The notes: a model not told the origin generated them from the letters alone. A stretch of DNA of 64,000 nt from Pseudomonas japonica (GCF_900188455.1 NZ_FZOL01000028.1:1-64000); one strand, 5' to 3'; shown: positions 34,207 through 43,571, numbered from the stretch's first letter. A program made the numbers and translations.

Positions 34207-34938
34207 TTACCAGCGTTCCATCCACGGGCGCAGGTCGAGTTCGAAGGTCCAGGCATCCCGGGGCTGGGCATGCAGGTGCCAGTAGTTGTCGGCGAGATGC
34301 GCGGGATCGAGGATGCCGTCCTGCTCCTTCAGCGCATAGCGCTCGGGGAAACTGTCGCGAATGAACGCCGTGTCGATGGCCCCGTCCACCACCACATGGG
34401 CGACATGGATGTTCCGCGGACCCAGCTCCCGCGCCATGCTCTGGGCCAGCGCGCGAATACCGTGCTTGGCTCCGGCGAAGGCGGCGAAACCGGCGGCGCC
34501 ACGCAAGCCCGCGGTGGCGCCGGTGAAGAGGATGGTGCCGCGCTCGCGCACGACCATGCGCCGCGCAACCGCCTGGGCGGTCAGGAAGCCGGCGAAGCAG
34601 GCCATTTCCCAGATCTTGAAGTACTTGCGCGGCGTCTCCTCGAGAATGCTGCACGGCACGTTGGCGCCGATATTGAAGACGAACGCCTCGATCGGCCCGA
34701 GGGTACTCTCGATCTGCTCCACCAGCGCCGCCACCTCCTCCTCCTTGCGCGCATCGGAAGCGAAGCCATGGGCCTGGCCGCCTTGCGCACGGATTTCCTC
34801 GAGCAGCGGTTGCAGCTTGTCGGCGCTGCGCCGGGTCACGCAGGCGATGTAGCCTTCGCGGGCGAAGCGTTTGGCAATCGCGCCCCCCGTGGCATCGCCG
34901 GCGCCAATCACCAGTACGACTTTGTTGTTCTCGGTCAT
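34207..34938 (-). CDS. SDR-family protein with Phe in place of the catalytic Tyr
   Basis: 243 residues. The cofactor loop is VIGAGDATGGAIAKRF. The active-site stretch reads FTGATAGLRGAAGFAAFAGAKHG, so the YxxxK motif has become FxxxK and NNAG is replaced by FNIGAN. It may therefore bind nucleotide without normal reductase activity. Divergent from the TetR gene and followed by the isomerase, with which it likely forms a TetR-controlled pair. Confidence 0.75.
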   Translation of the reverse strand: MTENNKVVLVIGAGDATGGAIAKRFAREGYIACVTRRSADKLQPLLEEIRAQGGQAHGFASDARKEEEVAALVEQIESTLGPIEAFVFNIGANVPCSILEETPRKYFKIWEMACFAGFLTAQAVARRMVVRERGTILFTGATAGLRGAAGFAAFAGAKHGIRALAQSMARELGPRNIHVAHVVVDGAIDTAFIRDSFPERYALKEQDGILDPAHLADNYWHLHAQPRDAWTFELDLRPWMERW

Positions 34939-34962
34939 GGGTGTCGCCTCATTGATGAATGA

Positions 34963-34977
34963 TCGTTTAGTAAACGA
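34963..34977. promoter_or_regulatory. Candidate TetR operator
   Basis: TCGTTTAGTAAACGA is a perfect palindrome around a central G. It lies 25 bp before the SDR start and about 54 bp before the TetR start, as expected of an autoregulated divergent repressor site. Confidence 0.6.
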
Positions 34978-35030
34978 ACGCTATGCTATGATCCGCCCAT
35001 TCGTCAAGCGTGGTCATCGAGGATTCGCAG

Positions 35031-35594
35031 GTGCGTTATTCCACCGAACACAAGGAACAGACCCGGCAGAAGCTGGTGCAGAGCAGCGGCGCCATCGCCA
35101 AGCAGGGAGGCTTTTCCGCCACCGGGGTGGCCGGGCTGATGAAGGCCATCGGCCTCACCGGCGGCGCCTTCTACAACCACTTTCCGTCGAAGGACGATCT
35201 GTTCAGCGAGATCGTGCGCCAGGAACTGTCCAACAGCTACATCAACCTGCGCGCGCAGTCCGGCGAACTGAACCGCGACAAGCTGCGCCACTGCCTGGAC
35301 CAGTACCTGAGCCTGGCTCACCTGCACAACCCGCAAAGCGGCTGCGCGATCCCGACCCTGGGCGCGGAGATCGCCCGGGCCGATATCAGCGTGCGCGAGG
35401 AAGCCGAGCATTGGCTGAGTACCCTGCACCAGGCCTGGGCCACCACGCTGGAGGACGAGGCCCTGGCCTGGGCCATGCTCTGTCAATGCGTGGGGGCCTT
35501 GCTGGTGGCGCGGATGCTGGCGGGGGAAGACACCCGGCTGGCGGTGTTGCAGGCCAGCCGCGGTTTTCTGGAAAAGGCCATGGAACAGCCCTGA
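35031..35594 (+). CDS. TetR-family repressor
   Basis: 187 residues from the GTG at 35031, which has GAGG eight bases upstream; a GTG at 35010 is less likely. The DNA-binding part is IAKQGGFSATGVAGLMKAIGLTGGAFYNHFPSKDDLF (residues ~20-57). The C-terminal domain resembles the AcrR/YxaF type. It is divergent from the SDR-isomerase pair and probably represses it through the 34963 palindrome. Confidence 0.85.
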   Translation: MRYSTEHKEQTRQKLVQSSGAIAKQGGFSATGVAGLMKAIGLTGGAFYNHFPSKDDLFSEIVRQELSNSYINLRAQSGELNRDKLRHCLDQYLSLAHLHNPQSGCAIPTLGAEIARADISVREEAEHWLSTLHQAWATTLEDEALAWAMLCQCVGALLVARMLAGEDTRLAVLQASRGFLEKAMEQP

Positions 35595-35645
35595 CAGGCT
35601 GATGCCCGTCGATTGGCGCCGCCTGATGGCGCCATTGCACGACGA

Positions 35646-36275
35646 TCAGTGCAGGTCGTTGCGTCGATACAGGCTCAGGCCCACCGCCAGCACCGCGAGC
35701 ATGCCGGCGCAGCCGCGGTTGATCCACTGCATCACCCGCGCCGAGAACGCGCGCACGGCATGCCGGCCCCCGAGGGCATAGACGATCATCACCAGGCAAT
35801 CCAGGGACGCGGTGACCAGCGCGAGGATCACGTACTGCTGCAGGACCGGCTGCTCGGGGCGGATGAACTGCGGCAGGAACGCCGAGAAGAACAGCAGCCC
35901 CTTGGGATTGGACAGGCCGACGATCAACGCGCGCAGGAAGGTCGAGCGGGCACTGACCGCAGCCGTCGTGCCACTGACCCCGAGGGCCTTGACCGGCGCG
36001 CGCCAGAGCACCACCGCCAGGTACAGCAGGTACGCCGCGCCGATCCATTTCACCAGGCTGAACAACTGCTCCGAAGCCTGCAGCAGCGCCCCCAGGCCAC
36101 AGCCCACGGCGGCGATCAGGACCAGGTCGGAAAGCATCGCCCCGGCCATGCCGAAGCCGGCCACGCGCATGCCGTGGCTGGCACCATTGTTCAACGCCAG
36201 CAGCATGGCCGGGCCGGGGGTGATCATCACCGCGCTGGCGGCGATGATGTAAAGCAGAAGAGTCGAGGCGTCCAT
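35646..36275 (-). CDS. LysE-family exporter
   Basis: 209 residues from the ATG at 36275 with GGAG upstream. Motif AVMITPGPAMLLALNNGASHG near residue 15, about six membrane helices, and GLSNPKGLLFFSAFLPQF, all usual for RhtB-type amino-acid exporters. Substrate unknown. Convergent with the TetR gene. Confidence 0.8.
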   Translation of the reverse strand: MDASTLLLYIIAASAVMITPGPAMLLALNNGASHGMRVAGFGMAGAMLSDLVLIAAVGCGLGALLQASEQLFSLVKWIGAAYLLYLAVVLWRAPVKALGVSGTTAAVSARSTFLRALIVGLSNPKGLLFFSAFLPQFIRPEQPVLQQYVILALVTASLDCLVMIVYALGGRHAVRAFSARVMQWINRGCAGMLAVLAVGLSLYRRNDLH

Positions 36276-36426
36276 GACGGCTCCAGGCAGATCAAAGGGC
36301 GAAGGATGCCTGTGCGACCGATCCGCCTCAAGCCCTGAAAGAAATTGTCCGTCGCCGCCAACCAAACCGCGAAATACCGGTCAAACTGCGCATTCCCCGC
36401 TTTTCCGCCTCGTCGGCAGGAGTTTC

Positions 36427-36996
36427 ATGGTTATCCGCGCTATTTCCACGGGTTCGCTGTGCCTGGCCCTGCTCGTCGCTACGCCGCTGCATGCCGAGAA
36501 CACGCCACCCAGCGGCGGCGAGGACCTGTTCAGCCTGCTGAACGACGTCGCGCGCATGGCCTCCTCCGGCCTGGCCAATTGGCTCAAGCTGTCGCGGGAC
36601 AGCGCGGTGAGCGCCGGGGTCGCGCCGATCCCGCTGAACATCCGCGTGCAACTGGAGCCGTGGTACGACTTCCAGGTCCTCGACGCCGCGCGCTACCAGG
36701 TCGGCAATGCGCAGCAGCTGGATGCCGCCAGCGCCTTCCTGCAGAACCCCGACGTCGCCGCGGTGACCCTCATCGACGTGATCGTCTTTCGCAACGCCGA
36801 GGACGCCCGCGACAACGTCGCCCTCTGGGCCCATGAGCTCAAGCATGTGCAGCAGTACCAGCAATGGGGCGTGGAAGATTTCGCCACGCGCTACACGCGC
36901 AACTACGAGGCGGTGGAAGCACCGGCCTATGCGATCCAGGCTCAGGTCGCGAAAGCCCTGCGTCTGGCACCCGGCGGTACCCTGGCGAGCCACTGA
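36427..36996 (+). CDS. Secreted DUF4157-like protein with HELKH motif
   Basis: 189 residues from the ATG at 36427 (AGGAG five bases before). Signal peptide MVIRAISTGSLCLALLVATPLHA. Near residue 140 it carries ALWAHELKHVQQYQQWG, the HExxH metal site of DUF4157 proteins, followed by NYEAVEAPAYAIQAQ. It may be a periplasmic peptidase or an inactive relative; the substrate is unknown. Confidence 0.75.
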   Translation: MVIRAISTGSLCLALLVATPLHAENTPPSGGEDLFSLLNDVARMASSGLANWLKLSRDSAVSAGVAPIPLNIRVQLEPWYDFQVLDAARYQVGNAQQLDAASAFLQNPDVAAVTLIDVIVFRNAEDARDNVALWAHELKHVQQYQQWGVEDFATRYTRNYEAVEAPAYAIQAQVAKALRLAPGGTLASH

Positions 36997-37284
36997 GCCA
37001 GGACTTTCCTACACCCGACTAAACACATCCTTCAACCCATTTCCTATCCGGGTGTCAGGCAAGCGCCCGGCATCCAGCATTCCGGGTGCTCCGCGCTGTT
37101 GCAACACCTCGGGCAAGCGCTGTAGGACTTTTCATCTAATCAACCCGAATTGTTCCACAGCTCTATACTCCTCGTACTCATCGAACCTGATTCGACGTAT
37201 CGTGAGCGGCCCGTCCAGAGCGGCGGTCGCCCCTCCTGAGTGACTCGGGAACCCTCAATTCCTGATGCAGGAGTTTCACACGCA

Positions 37285-37899
37285 ATGAACAAGATCCTGA
37301 TCGTCGACGATCACCCCACCGTCCGTTTTGCCACCCGCCTGTTGCTGGAGCGCGAAGGCTACGACGTGATCGGCGAAGCCCACGACGGTGTGAGCGCGGT
37401 CGCCATGTGCCAGGACGATCCTCCCGAGGTGGTGATCCTCGACCTCGGCCTGCCGCGCCTCGACGGCCTCAGCGTCCTGGAACGCCTGCGCGCGCTGAAT
37501 CCCGCCCCGCGCATCATGGTCTTCACCGGCCTGCCGCCACGCTTGTTCGCCAAGCGCTGCATCGAGGCCGGGGCCTCGGCCTTCGTGCGCAAGGACGAAG
37601 ACCTGCAGATCCTCGTCGGCGCCCTCAAGGCCGTGCTCAGCGGCTACTCCTACCTGCCCGATGCCCTGCGCGTGTCGTCGCGCTCGCACTCCGAGACCGA
37701 CCGCCTGGACCGCCTGTCCAACCGTGAATTCGAAGTGATGCGGCAACTGGCCAAGGGCGCGAGCAACAACGAGATCGCCGAAGCGATGATCCTCAGCTCC
37801 AAGACCATCAGCACCTACAAGACCCGCATCATGGACAAGCTGCAGGTGCAATCGCTGGCGGAACTGCTCGATCTGGCCAATCGCCACGAAATGATCTGA
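37285..37899 (+). CDS. NarL-type response regulator (BvgA/EvgA-like)
   Basis: 204 residues from the ATG at 37285. The receiver domain has the acidic pair in IVDDHP and the phosphate-accepting D53 in ILDLGLP. The C-terminal helix-turn-helix is LSNREFEVMRQLAKGASNNEIAEAMILSSKTISTYKTRIMDKL (residues ~149-191). It ends seven bases before the sensor kinase and is its likely partner. The 288-bp gap upstream holds the promoter; no clear box was assigned. Confidence 0.85.
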   Translation: MNKILIVDDHPTVRFATRLLLEREGYDVIGEAHDGVSAVAMCQDDPPEVVILDLGLPRLDGLSVLERLRALNPAPRIMVFTGLPPRLFAKRCIEAGASAFVRKDEDLQILVGALKAVLSGYSYLPDALRVSSRSHSETDRLDRLSNREFEVMRQLAKGASNNEIAEAMILSSKTISTYKTRIMDKLQVQSLAELLDLANRHEMI

Positions 37900-37906
37900 A
37901 GCCAGC

Positions 37907-40900
37907 ATGAACCTCCATCTGCTCGCCGCCTGCGGCATCGGCGGCCTGCTTCTGCTGAGCGCGCCCGCCCCCGGCACGGCGCAGGAAGCTGCCCGCCGCG
38001 AGCTGCTCGGGCGCTCCCTGAGCAGCAGCGCGCCGCCGGCCCTGAGCCACGCCGACCGACGCTGGCTGGAGCACAGGAAAGTCCTGCGCCTGGGCACCTC
38101 CGCGCCGGATTACCCGCCGTTCGACATCAATGTCAGCCAGCACGACTACGAGGGCCTGAGCGCCGACTACGCCGGGCTGATCGGCGAGCAGTTGAAGATC
38201 GCCGTGGAGGTGCGCCACTACCCCAGCCGCGGCCAGGCGATCCAGGCCCTGCAACGGGGCGAGATCGACCTGCTGGGCAGCGCCAACGGTTACGAAGGCG
38301 CCAATACCGAACTGCTGCTGAGCCTGCCCTACGCCGATGACCAGGCGATCGTCGCCACGCCGCTGGGCAAGCCACGCCACCCGGACGACGACCTGGCCGG
38401 TGCGCGCCTGGCGATGGTCGATCATTACCTGCCGGTGGAGCGCATCCGCCAGGCCTATCCGCGGGCCACCCTGCAGCTCTACGCCTCGAGCATGGCCGCC
38501 CTGTCCGCCCTGACCCAGGGAGACGCCGACGCCTTCATCGGCGACGCCATCAGTTCCGACTACCTGATCGGCAATCACTACCGCGACAGCGTGCAGATCG
38601 CCTGGTACGTCAAAGCCCTGCGCTCCTCCTTCAGCTTCGCACTGGAACACGACAACACCACCCTGTTGCGGGTCGTCGACCAGGCGCTGGCGAGCCTCTC
38701 GGAAAGCGACCGGATCAATGTCGCCAGGCGCTGGAGCAGTGGCCTGAACAGCCCGCTGCTCAATCGCGGGGTGCTGGACCTGAACGCCGCGGAACAAGCC
38801 TGGATCCGCCAGCATCCCGAAGTGCGGGTGGTGATCAACAAATACTTCGCGCCGTTGACCTTCCTCGACGACAAGCAGCAGTTTCGCGGTATCACCGCCG
38901 ACCTGCTGGAGCAGATCAGCCTGCGCACCGGCCTGCAGTTCCAGATCATCGAAGCCGACAGCGTGGCGCGGATGATCCACCTGGTGGAAAGCGGCGAGGC
39001 CGAGCTGATCGGCGCCCTGCCCTACGGCGGCGAACGGGCGCGCACCCTGGACTTCACCCGCCCCTACCTGACCACGCCGCGGGTGCTGGTCACCTCGACC
39101 CACCCGCAGGCGCCGGACACCGCCGAGGCGCTGAAGGGCAAGCGCCTGGCGCTGATCCGCGGCACACCGTTCAGCGACACCCTGCGCCGCGAACACCCCG
39201 GCATCGAGCTGGTCGAGGTGGATGACCCGCTGGCTCTCATGGAATACGTCGCCCAGGGTCGCGCCGACGCGGCGATCAGCTCACAGATCAACGCCGCCTA
39301 TTTCATCAGCCGCCTGTTCAAGGACCGCCTGCGCATCGCCGCGCTGCTCGACGACAGCCCGGCCACGGCGGCCTTCGCCACCGCCCGCGGCAACGACGTC
39401 CTGCACGCCATCCTCGACAAGACCCTGCTGAGCATCGAACCGGATGAAATGACCCAGCTCGCCAATCGCTGGCGCACCAACGCGCTGATCAGCGACAACC
39501 CGTGGCGCAACTACCGCGGGCTGGTCCTGCAGATTCTCCTGGTCGCCGGCCTGGCGATTGCCGCGGTGGTCCTGTGGAACCGCTACCTGCGCCGTCTGAT
39601 CGGCCAGCGCGAGACGGCGGAACAGGCCCTGCAGCGCCAGCTGAAGATCAGCGAGGGCCTGCTGGACGAGCTGCGCCAGGCCAAGGAGCAGGCCGACAGC
39701 GCCAACCACGCCAAGAGCAGCTTTCTCGCCACCATGAGCCATGAGATCCGCACGCCGATGAACGCGGTGATCGGCCTGCTGGAGCTGGCCCTGAAAGACG
39801 CCGCGCAGGGTCGGGTCGACCAGCCGTCGTTGCAGGTGGCATTCGATTCGGCCAGCGGCCTGCTGGAGTTGATCGGCGATGTGCTGGATATCGCCCGTAT
39901 CGAGTCCGGGCACATGGCCCTGGCCCCGCAGCCGACCGACCTGCATGCGCTGATCCGCGGCACCGCCCAGGTGTTCGAGAGCAGCGCCCGCCTCAAGGGC
40001 CTGGCGCTGCGCCTGGAACTGCCCGCGCCGACCCGGCCGCTGGCGGTGGACCCGCTGCGCCTGCGCCAGGTGCTGGCGAACCTGCTGAGCAATGCGTTGA
40101 AGTTCACCGAACTGGGTGAGGTGCGCGTCAGCCTGCGCCTGGAAGCAGAGGGCGATGGCGCGCGGCTCGAACTGAGCGTGGACGACAGCGGCATCGGCAT
40201 CAGCGCGGCGGACCAGGCGCGCCTGTTCAGCCCCTTCGTCCAGGCCGGGCAACAGACGCCGCGCCAGGGCACCGGGCTGGGCCTGGTGATCAGCCGGACC
40301 CTGTGCGAGCTGATGGGCGGCGCCCTGCGCCTGCGCAGCGAACCGGGGCACGGCACCCGCGCCACGGTGTCCCTGCACCTGCCCTGGGCCGGCAGTCTGC
40401 CGGCCACGCCGCCCGACGCCGCGGAAACGCCGGCCAACACCGCCAGCCTGAAAATCCTCGTGGTGGACGACTACCCGGCCAACCTGATGCTGCTGGACAA
40501 GCAACTGGTCCTGCTCGGGCACCGCGTCAGCCAGGCCGGCGATGGGGCCGCTGCCCTGCAGCTATGGCGTGATGGCGATTTCGACGTGCTGATCACCGAC
40601 TGCAACATGCCGGGCATGGACGGCCATGAACTGACCCGTGCGGTGCGTACCGAAGAAACCGGCGAACGGCGGCGCTGCCTGATTCTCGGCCTGACCGCCA
40701 ATGCCCAGGCCGAGGAGCGCGAGCGCTGCCTGGCGTCGGGGATGGACGATTGCCTGTTCAAGCCGATCGGGCTGGGCGCGCTGCGCAGCCACCTGGGCGG
40801 GCTGGCGGTGGCCAGCAGCGATGACAGCGGCTTCGACCTCAACGAACTGCGTCATCTGACCCGGGACGATCCCCGGATGGTCGAACGTCTGCTGGCACAA

Positions 40901-41155
40901 CTGGCCGAGAGCACCGAAGAAGACCTCGCCTCCCTGCGCGCACTGGGGCCAGCGTCGCCGCGACCGGCGCTGAAGGCCCTGGCCCATCGGATTCGCGGGG
41001 GAATGAAGATGCTCAAGGCGCGGGGCCTGGTGGCGCACTGCGATGCGCTGGAGCAAGGGTGTGCGGGGAATGTTGGGGACCAGGAGTTGCAGGTGCTGAA
41101 GGCGCGGCTGGAAAAGAGTCTGGAGCAATTGCTCAAGCGCCTGGAACTGCGCTGA
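37907..41155 (+). CDS. BvgS/EvgS-like hybrid sensor kinase
   Basis: 1082 residues: signal segment, two periplasmic solute-binding (venus flytrap) domains (~45-270 and ~300-525), one membrane helix (~540-560), a short coiled coil instead of a PAS domain, a histidine kinase with H612 in FLATMSHEIRTPMNAV, an ATP-binding domain (NLLSNALKFTELG ~724), a receiver with D898 (ITDCNMPG), and an HPt domain with H1027 (LAHRIRGG). A full His-Asp-His phosphorelay ends on the preceding regulator. The periplasmic domains should bind a small molecule not identifiable here. Confidence 0.9.
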   Translation: MNLHLLAACGIGGLLLLSAPAPGTAQEAARRELLGRSLSSSAPPALSHADRRWLEHRKVLRLGTSAPDYPPFDINVSQHDYEGLSADYAGLIGEQLKIAVEVRHYPSRGQAIQALQRGEIDLLGSANGYEGANTELLLSLPYADDQAIVATPLGKPRHPDDDLAGARLAMVDHYLPVERIRQAYPRATLQLYASSMAALSALTQGDADAFIGDAISSDYLIGNHYRDSVQIAWYVKALRSSFSFALEHDNTTLLRVVDQALASLSESDRINVARRWSSGLNSPLLNRGVLDLNAAEQAWIRQHPEVRVVINKYFAPLTFLDDKQQFRGITADLLEQISLRTGLQFQIIEADSVARMIHLVESGEAELIGALPYGGERARTLDFTRPYLTTPRVLVTSTHPQAPDTAEALKGKRLALIRGTPFSDTLRREHPGIELVEVDDPLALMEYVAQGRADAAISSQINAAYFISRLFKDRLRIAALLDDSPATAAFATARGNDVLHAILDKTLLSIEPDEMTQLANRWRTNALISDNPWRNYRGLVLQILLVAGLAIAAVVLWNRYLRRLIGQRETAEQALQRQLKISEGLLDELRQAKEQADSANHAKSSFLATMSHEIRTPMNAVIGLLELALKDAAQGRVDQPSLQVAFDSASGLLELIGDVLDIARIESGHMALAPQPTDLHALIRGTAQVFESSARLKGLALRLELPAPTRPLAVDPLRLRQVLANLLSNALKFTELGEVRVSLRLEAEGDGARLELSVDDSGIGISAADQARLFSPFVQAGQQTPRQGTGLGLVISRTLCELMGGALRLRSEPGHGTRATVSLHLPWAGSLPATPPDAAETPANTASLKILVVDDYPANLMLLDKQLVLLGHRVSQAGDGAAALQLWRDGDFDVLITDCNMPGMDGHELTRAVRTEETGERRRCLILGLTANAQAEERERCLASGMDDCLFKPIGLGALRSHLGGLAVASSDDSGFDLNELRHLTRDDPRMVERLLAQLAESTEEDLASLRALGPASPRPALKALAHRIRGGMKMLKARGLVAHCDALEQGCAGNVGDQELQVLKARLEKSLEQLLKRLELR

Positions 41156-41202
41156 CCTATGAACGTGCTGTCGGTGGCGCTGACTACGAACACGAAAAAC
41201 GC

Positions 41203-41309
41203 GTAGGAGCGAGGCTTGCCCGCGAAAGGACCGCATAGCGGTCCCATCTTTGAGCTACCCGAACTTGGGACCGCTTTGCGGTCCTTTCGCGGGCAAGCCT
41301 CGCTCCTAC
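41203..41309. repeat. REP doublet
   Basis: GTAGGAGCGAGGCTTGCCCG and its inverse enclose the GGACCGCATAGCGGTCC and GGACCGCTTTGCGGTCC hairpins. A single GCATGGGTATCTACA (41322-41336) follows, a lone copy of the outer motif of the larger palindromic elements. Confidence 0.85.
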
Positions 41310-41349
41310 AGGTCTTTCGCGGCATGGGTATCTACAGCCAGCCACACAC

Positions 41350-41650
41350 CTACCGAGTAGTGGGCAAGCGCACCAGCGACCACCCCGTCTCCGGCTCCGA
41401 CAAGGTCAGGCGGATCTCGTCCAGTTGCAGGGTATTGAGCAAGGTCGCCACCAGATCCCCAACCATCCAGTTCGCCGTGTTCGAAGCAATTACCCGGCCG
41501 TCCGCCGACAGCAGCACCGCCTCGTGATCCAGCTTCATCAGGCTGCGCACCAGCAGGCGCTCCAGGTTGTGCAGCGACAGATCCAGCCCGGCCACGCCAA
41601 TGAAGCGCCCCTGGACCAGGATCGGGTTGGCTACAGCGGTGACGAGTTGG
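41350..41650 (-). pseudogene. Fragment of a chemoreceptor Cache domain
   Basis: Read on the minus strand up to a stop at 41350, the frame gives VTAVANPILVQGRFIGVAGLD, then HNLERLLVRSLMKLDHEAVL and DGRVIASNTANWM, the membrane-distal end of a dCache ligand-binding domain as in methyl-accepting proteins. Neither the N-terminus nor the expected membrane helix, HAMP and signalling domains follow. Upstream the frame passes into the MFS remnant on the other strand and becomes meaningless. A decayed internal fragment. Confidence 0.7.
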
Positions 41651-42108
41651 GCGTGCTGCTCTCGGTGCAGTCGGTGGTCGGCCTGATCGGCCCGCTGCTG
41701 GCGGCCATGATCGGCAAGCGCTTCGGCATGAGCACGCCGGTGATCCTCGCGGGACTGCTGACCGGCGCGACCAGCCTCAGCTATGTGCTGGGCGAGCACT
41801 CGAAGACGATGTACACGGCGGGTGTGATGACCATCTGAATCACCTACTTCTATGCCTTGAGCTACCTGACCGGACTGGCGGCGGAGCTGGACCGCGAGGG
41901 TCGCGTGGTGGCGGCGGCCGGCAGCTTCCTCAGCCTGGGCCTGGCGGTGGGGCCGGCGATTTCCGGTGGCCTGATTTCCTTGGGTGGGTTCACCCTCGCG
42001 GCCTGGGGCATCGCGGTGACGGTGGTGCTGACCCTGGCGCTGGTGAGCGTACCGCTGGCGCGGATTCGTCGGGAGCATGTGGTGGCGCAGTTGGCCGCCG
42101 CAGTCTGA
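41630..42108 (+). pseudogene. 3' remnant of an MFS transporter gene with an in-frame stop
   Basis: Plus-strand codons give YSGDELGVLLSVQSVVGLIG, three more membrane-type segments, then TGA at 41836-41838 (after GVMTI), and continue in the same frame ITYFYALSYLTGLAAELDRE to a normal stop at 42108. This is the C-terminal third of an MFS protein lacking its 5' part, which is replaced by the Cache fragment at about 41640. The truncation shows that the internal stop is decay rather than a recoding site. Confidence 0.75.
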
Positions 42109-42127
42109 TTACGGGCATGAGAACCCC

Positions 42128-42228
42128 GTAGGAGCGTGGCTTGCCCGCGAAGGACCGCAAAGCGGTCCCCAATGGAAAGGCAGTTTGGGACCGCTTTGCG
42201 GTCCTTCGCGGGCAAGCCACGCTCCTAC
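42128..42228. repeat. REP doublet
   Basis: GTAGGAGCGTGGCTTGCCCG and inverse ends, with two GGACCGCAAAGCGGTCC-type hairpins between. It lies between the MFS remnant and the stop of the chemotaxis gene. Confidence 0.85.
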
Positions 42229-42251
42229 GGGCCAATTCAAAAGCAACTTGA

Positions 42252-43571
42252 TCAGTGCAGTTGCAGGGTCGAGTTGATCTGACTGATCGCATCCACCACA
42301 TGCCGTGACCCCTGCTGGATCTCCAGGATCACCTCCCCCGCCTCGTTCGCCAGTTCCACCCCCAACCCGGTACGGCTCAGGCTGGATTGCATGCTGGCCA
42401 CCGCACTCAGCGACAGGTCATGGTTCTGCCGCACCACCTCGACGATCTCCAGGGTCGCCTTGCTGGTGCGCGCCGCGAGGTTGCGCACTTCCTCGGCGAC
42501 CACGGCGAAACCACGCCCGTGCTCGCCGGCCCGCGCCGCTTCGATCGCCGCGTTGAGCGCCAGCAGATTGGTCTGGTCGGCAATCCCGCGGATGGTCAGG
42601 ACGATCTGCCCGATCAGCTCCGACTGACGGTTCACCGCATCGATGCTGCGCGCCGCCGCATTCAGGTCGTTGGAAATCTCCTCGATCACATGCACAGTCT
42701 GCTGCACCACCTCCGAGCCCTTGCGCGCGCAGGCGTCGTTCTGCACCGAGGTGGCATGGGCGGCCTCGGCGGCGGATTGCTGGGTGCTGACCTGGTGCGT
42801 GATGTCGCTGGCGAACTTGACCACCTTGTACAGGCGGCCCTTGGTGTCGAAGATCGGGTTGTACGACGCTTCCAGATAGACCATCTGCCCCAGCTTGTTG
42901 ACGCGTTCGAACCGGTGCGAGTGGTATTCGCCACGGTTGAGCGAGGCCCAGAACGCCTTGTACGCCGGCGATTCGCTTTCGCTCTTGTGGCAGAACAGGC
43001 TGTGATGCTGGCCGACCACCTCGTCGAGGCGATAGCGCATGGTGTTGAGGAAGTTGTCGTTGGCGGTGATCACCCGCCCTTCCGGGGTGAATTCGATCAC
43101 CGCCATGGAGCGGCCGATGGCGTTGAGCAGGCAGTCGGCCTCATGTTCGTGAATCACCCGCAGGGAGATATCGCTGGCCACCTTGATGATGCTGCTGACC
43201 ACGCCATTGCCGCCGAACACCGGCATGTAGCTGGCTTCCAGCCAGATGTCCTCGTGCTTGCGGTTGAGCCGCAGAAAGGTGCCGCTACGCGGCTGCCCCT
43301 GGCCCAGGTCACGCCAGAGCTGGCGGTATTCCTCGGTCTTGGTATAGGCCTCCTCGCAGAAGATCCGGTGGTGCTGGCCGCGGATTTCGTCGAGTTTGTA
43401 GCCCATGGCGTTGCAAAAATGCTCGTTAGCGTCGAGTACTACTCCATCGGGGCTGAATTCGATCATGGCCATGGAACGGCTGATCGCTGCCAGTTTCGCG
43501 TTGGCTTCAGCCAGCGCCCGATTACACCGCTCGATTTCTGCCAGATCCGATTTGCGATGGGAGTCGAACAT
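42252..43571 (-). CDS. Soluble PAS-PAS methyl-accepting chemotaxis protein (BdlA-like)
   Basis: 439 residues from the ATG at 43571; a GTG four codons earlier has poor spacing. Two PAS domains (SMAMIEFSPDGVVLDANEHF and SMAVIEFTPEGRVITANDNF) are followed by a short signalling domain with the conserved tip IADQTNLLALNAAIEAARAG and RGFAVVAEEVRNLA. No membrane helix. This layout and length match BdlA, which links redox or c-di-GMP cues to biofilm dispersal in P. aeruginosa. An Aer-type redox receptor is the other possibility. Confidence 0.85.
   Translation of the reverse strand: MFDSHRKSDLAEIERCNRALAEANAKLAAISRSMAMIEFSPDGVVLDANEHFCNAMGYKLDEIRGQHHRIFCEEAYTKTEEYRQLWRDLGQGQPRSGTFLRLNRKHEDIWLEASYMPVFGGNGVVSSIIKVASDISLRVIHEHEADCLLNAIGRSMAVIEFTPEGRVITANDNFLNTMRYRLDEVVGQHHSLFCHKSESESPAYKAFWASLNRGEYHSHRFERVNKLGQMVYLEASYNPIFDTKGRLYKVVKFASDITHQVSTQQSAAEAAHATSVQNDACARKGSEVVQQTVHVIEEISNDLNAAARSIDAVNRQSELIGQIVLTIRGIADQTNLLALNAAIEAARAGEHGRGFAVVAEEVRNLAARTSKATLEIVEVVRQNHDLSLSAVASMQSSLSRTGLGVELANEAGEVILEIQQGSRHVVDAISQINSTLQLH

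Noticed and set aside
41836..41838. TGA inside the MFS frame as a possible selenocysteine or readthrough codon
   Set aside because: The gene lacks its whole 5' part, there is no SECIS-like hairpin I can see, and the transporter family does not use selenocysteine. Decay is simpler.
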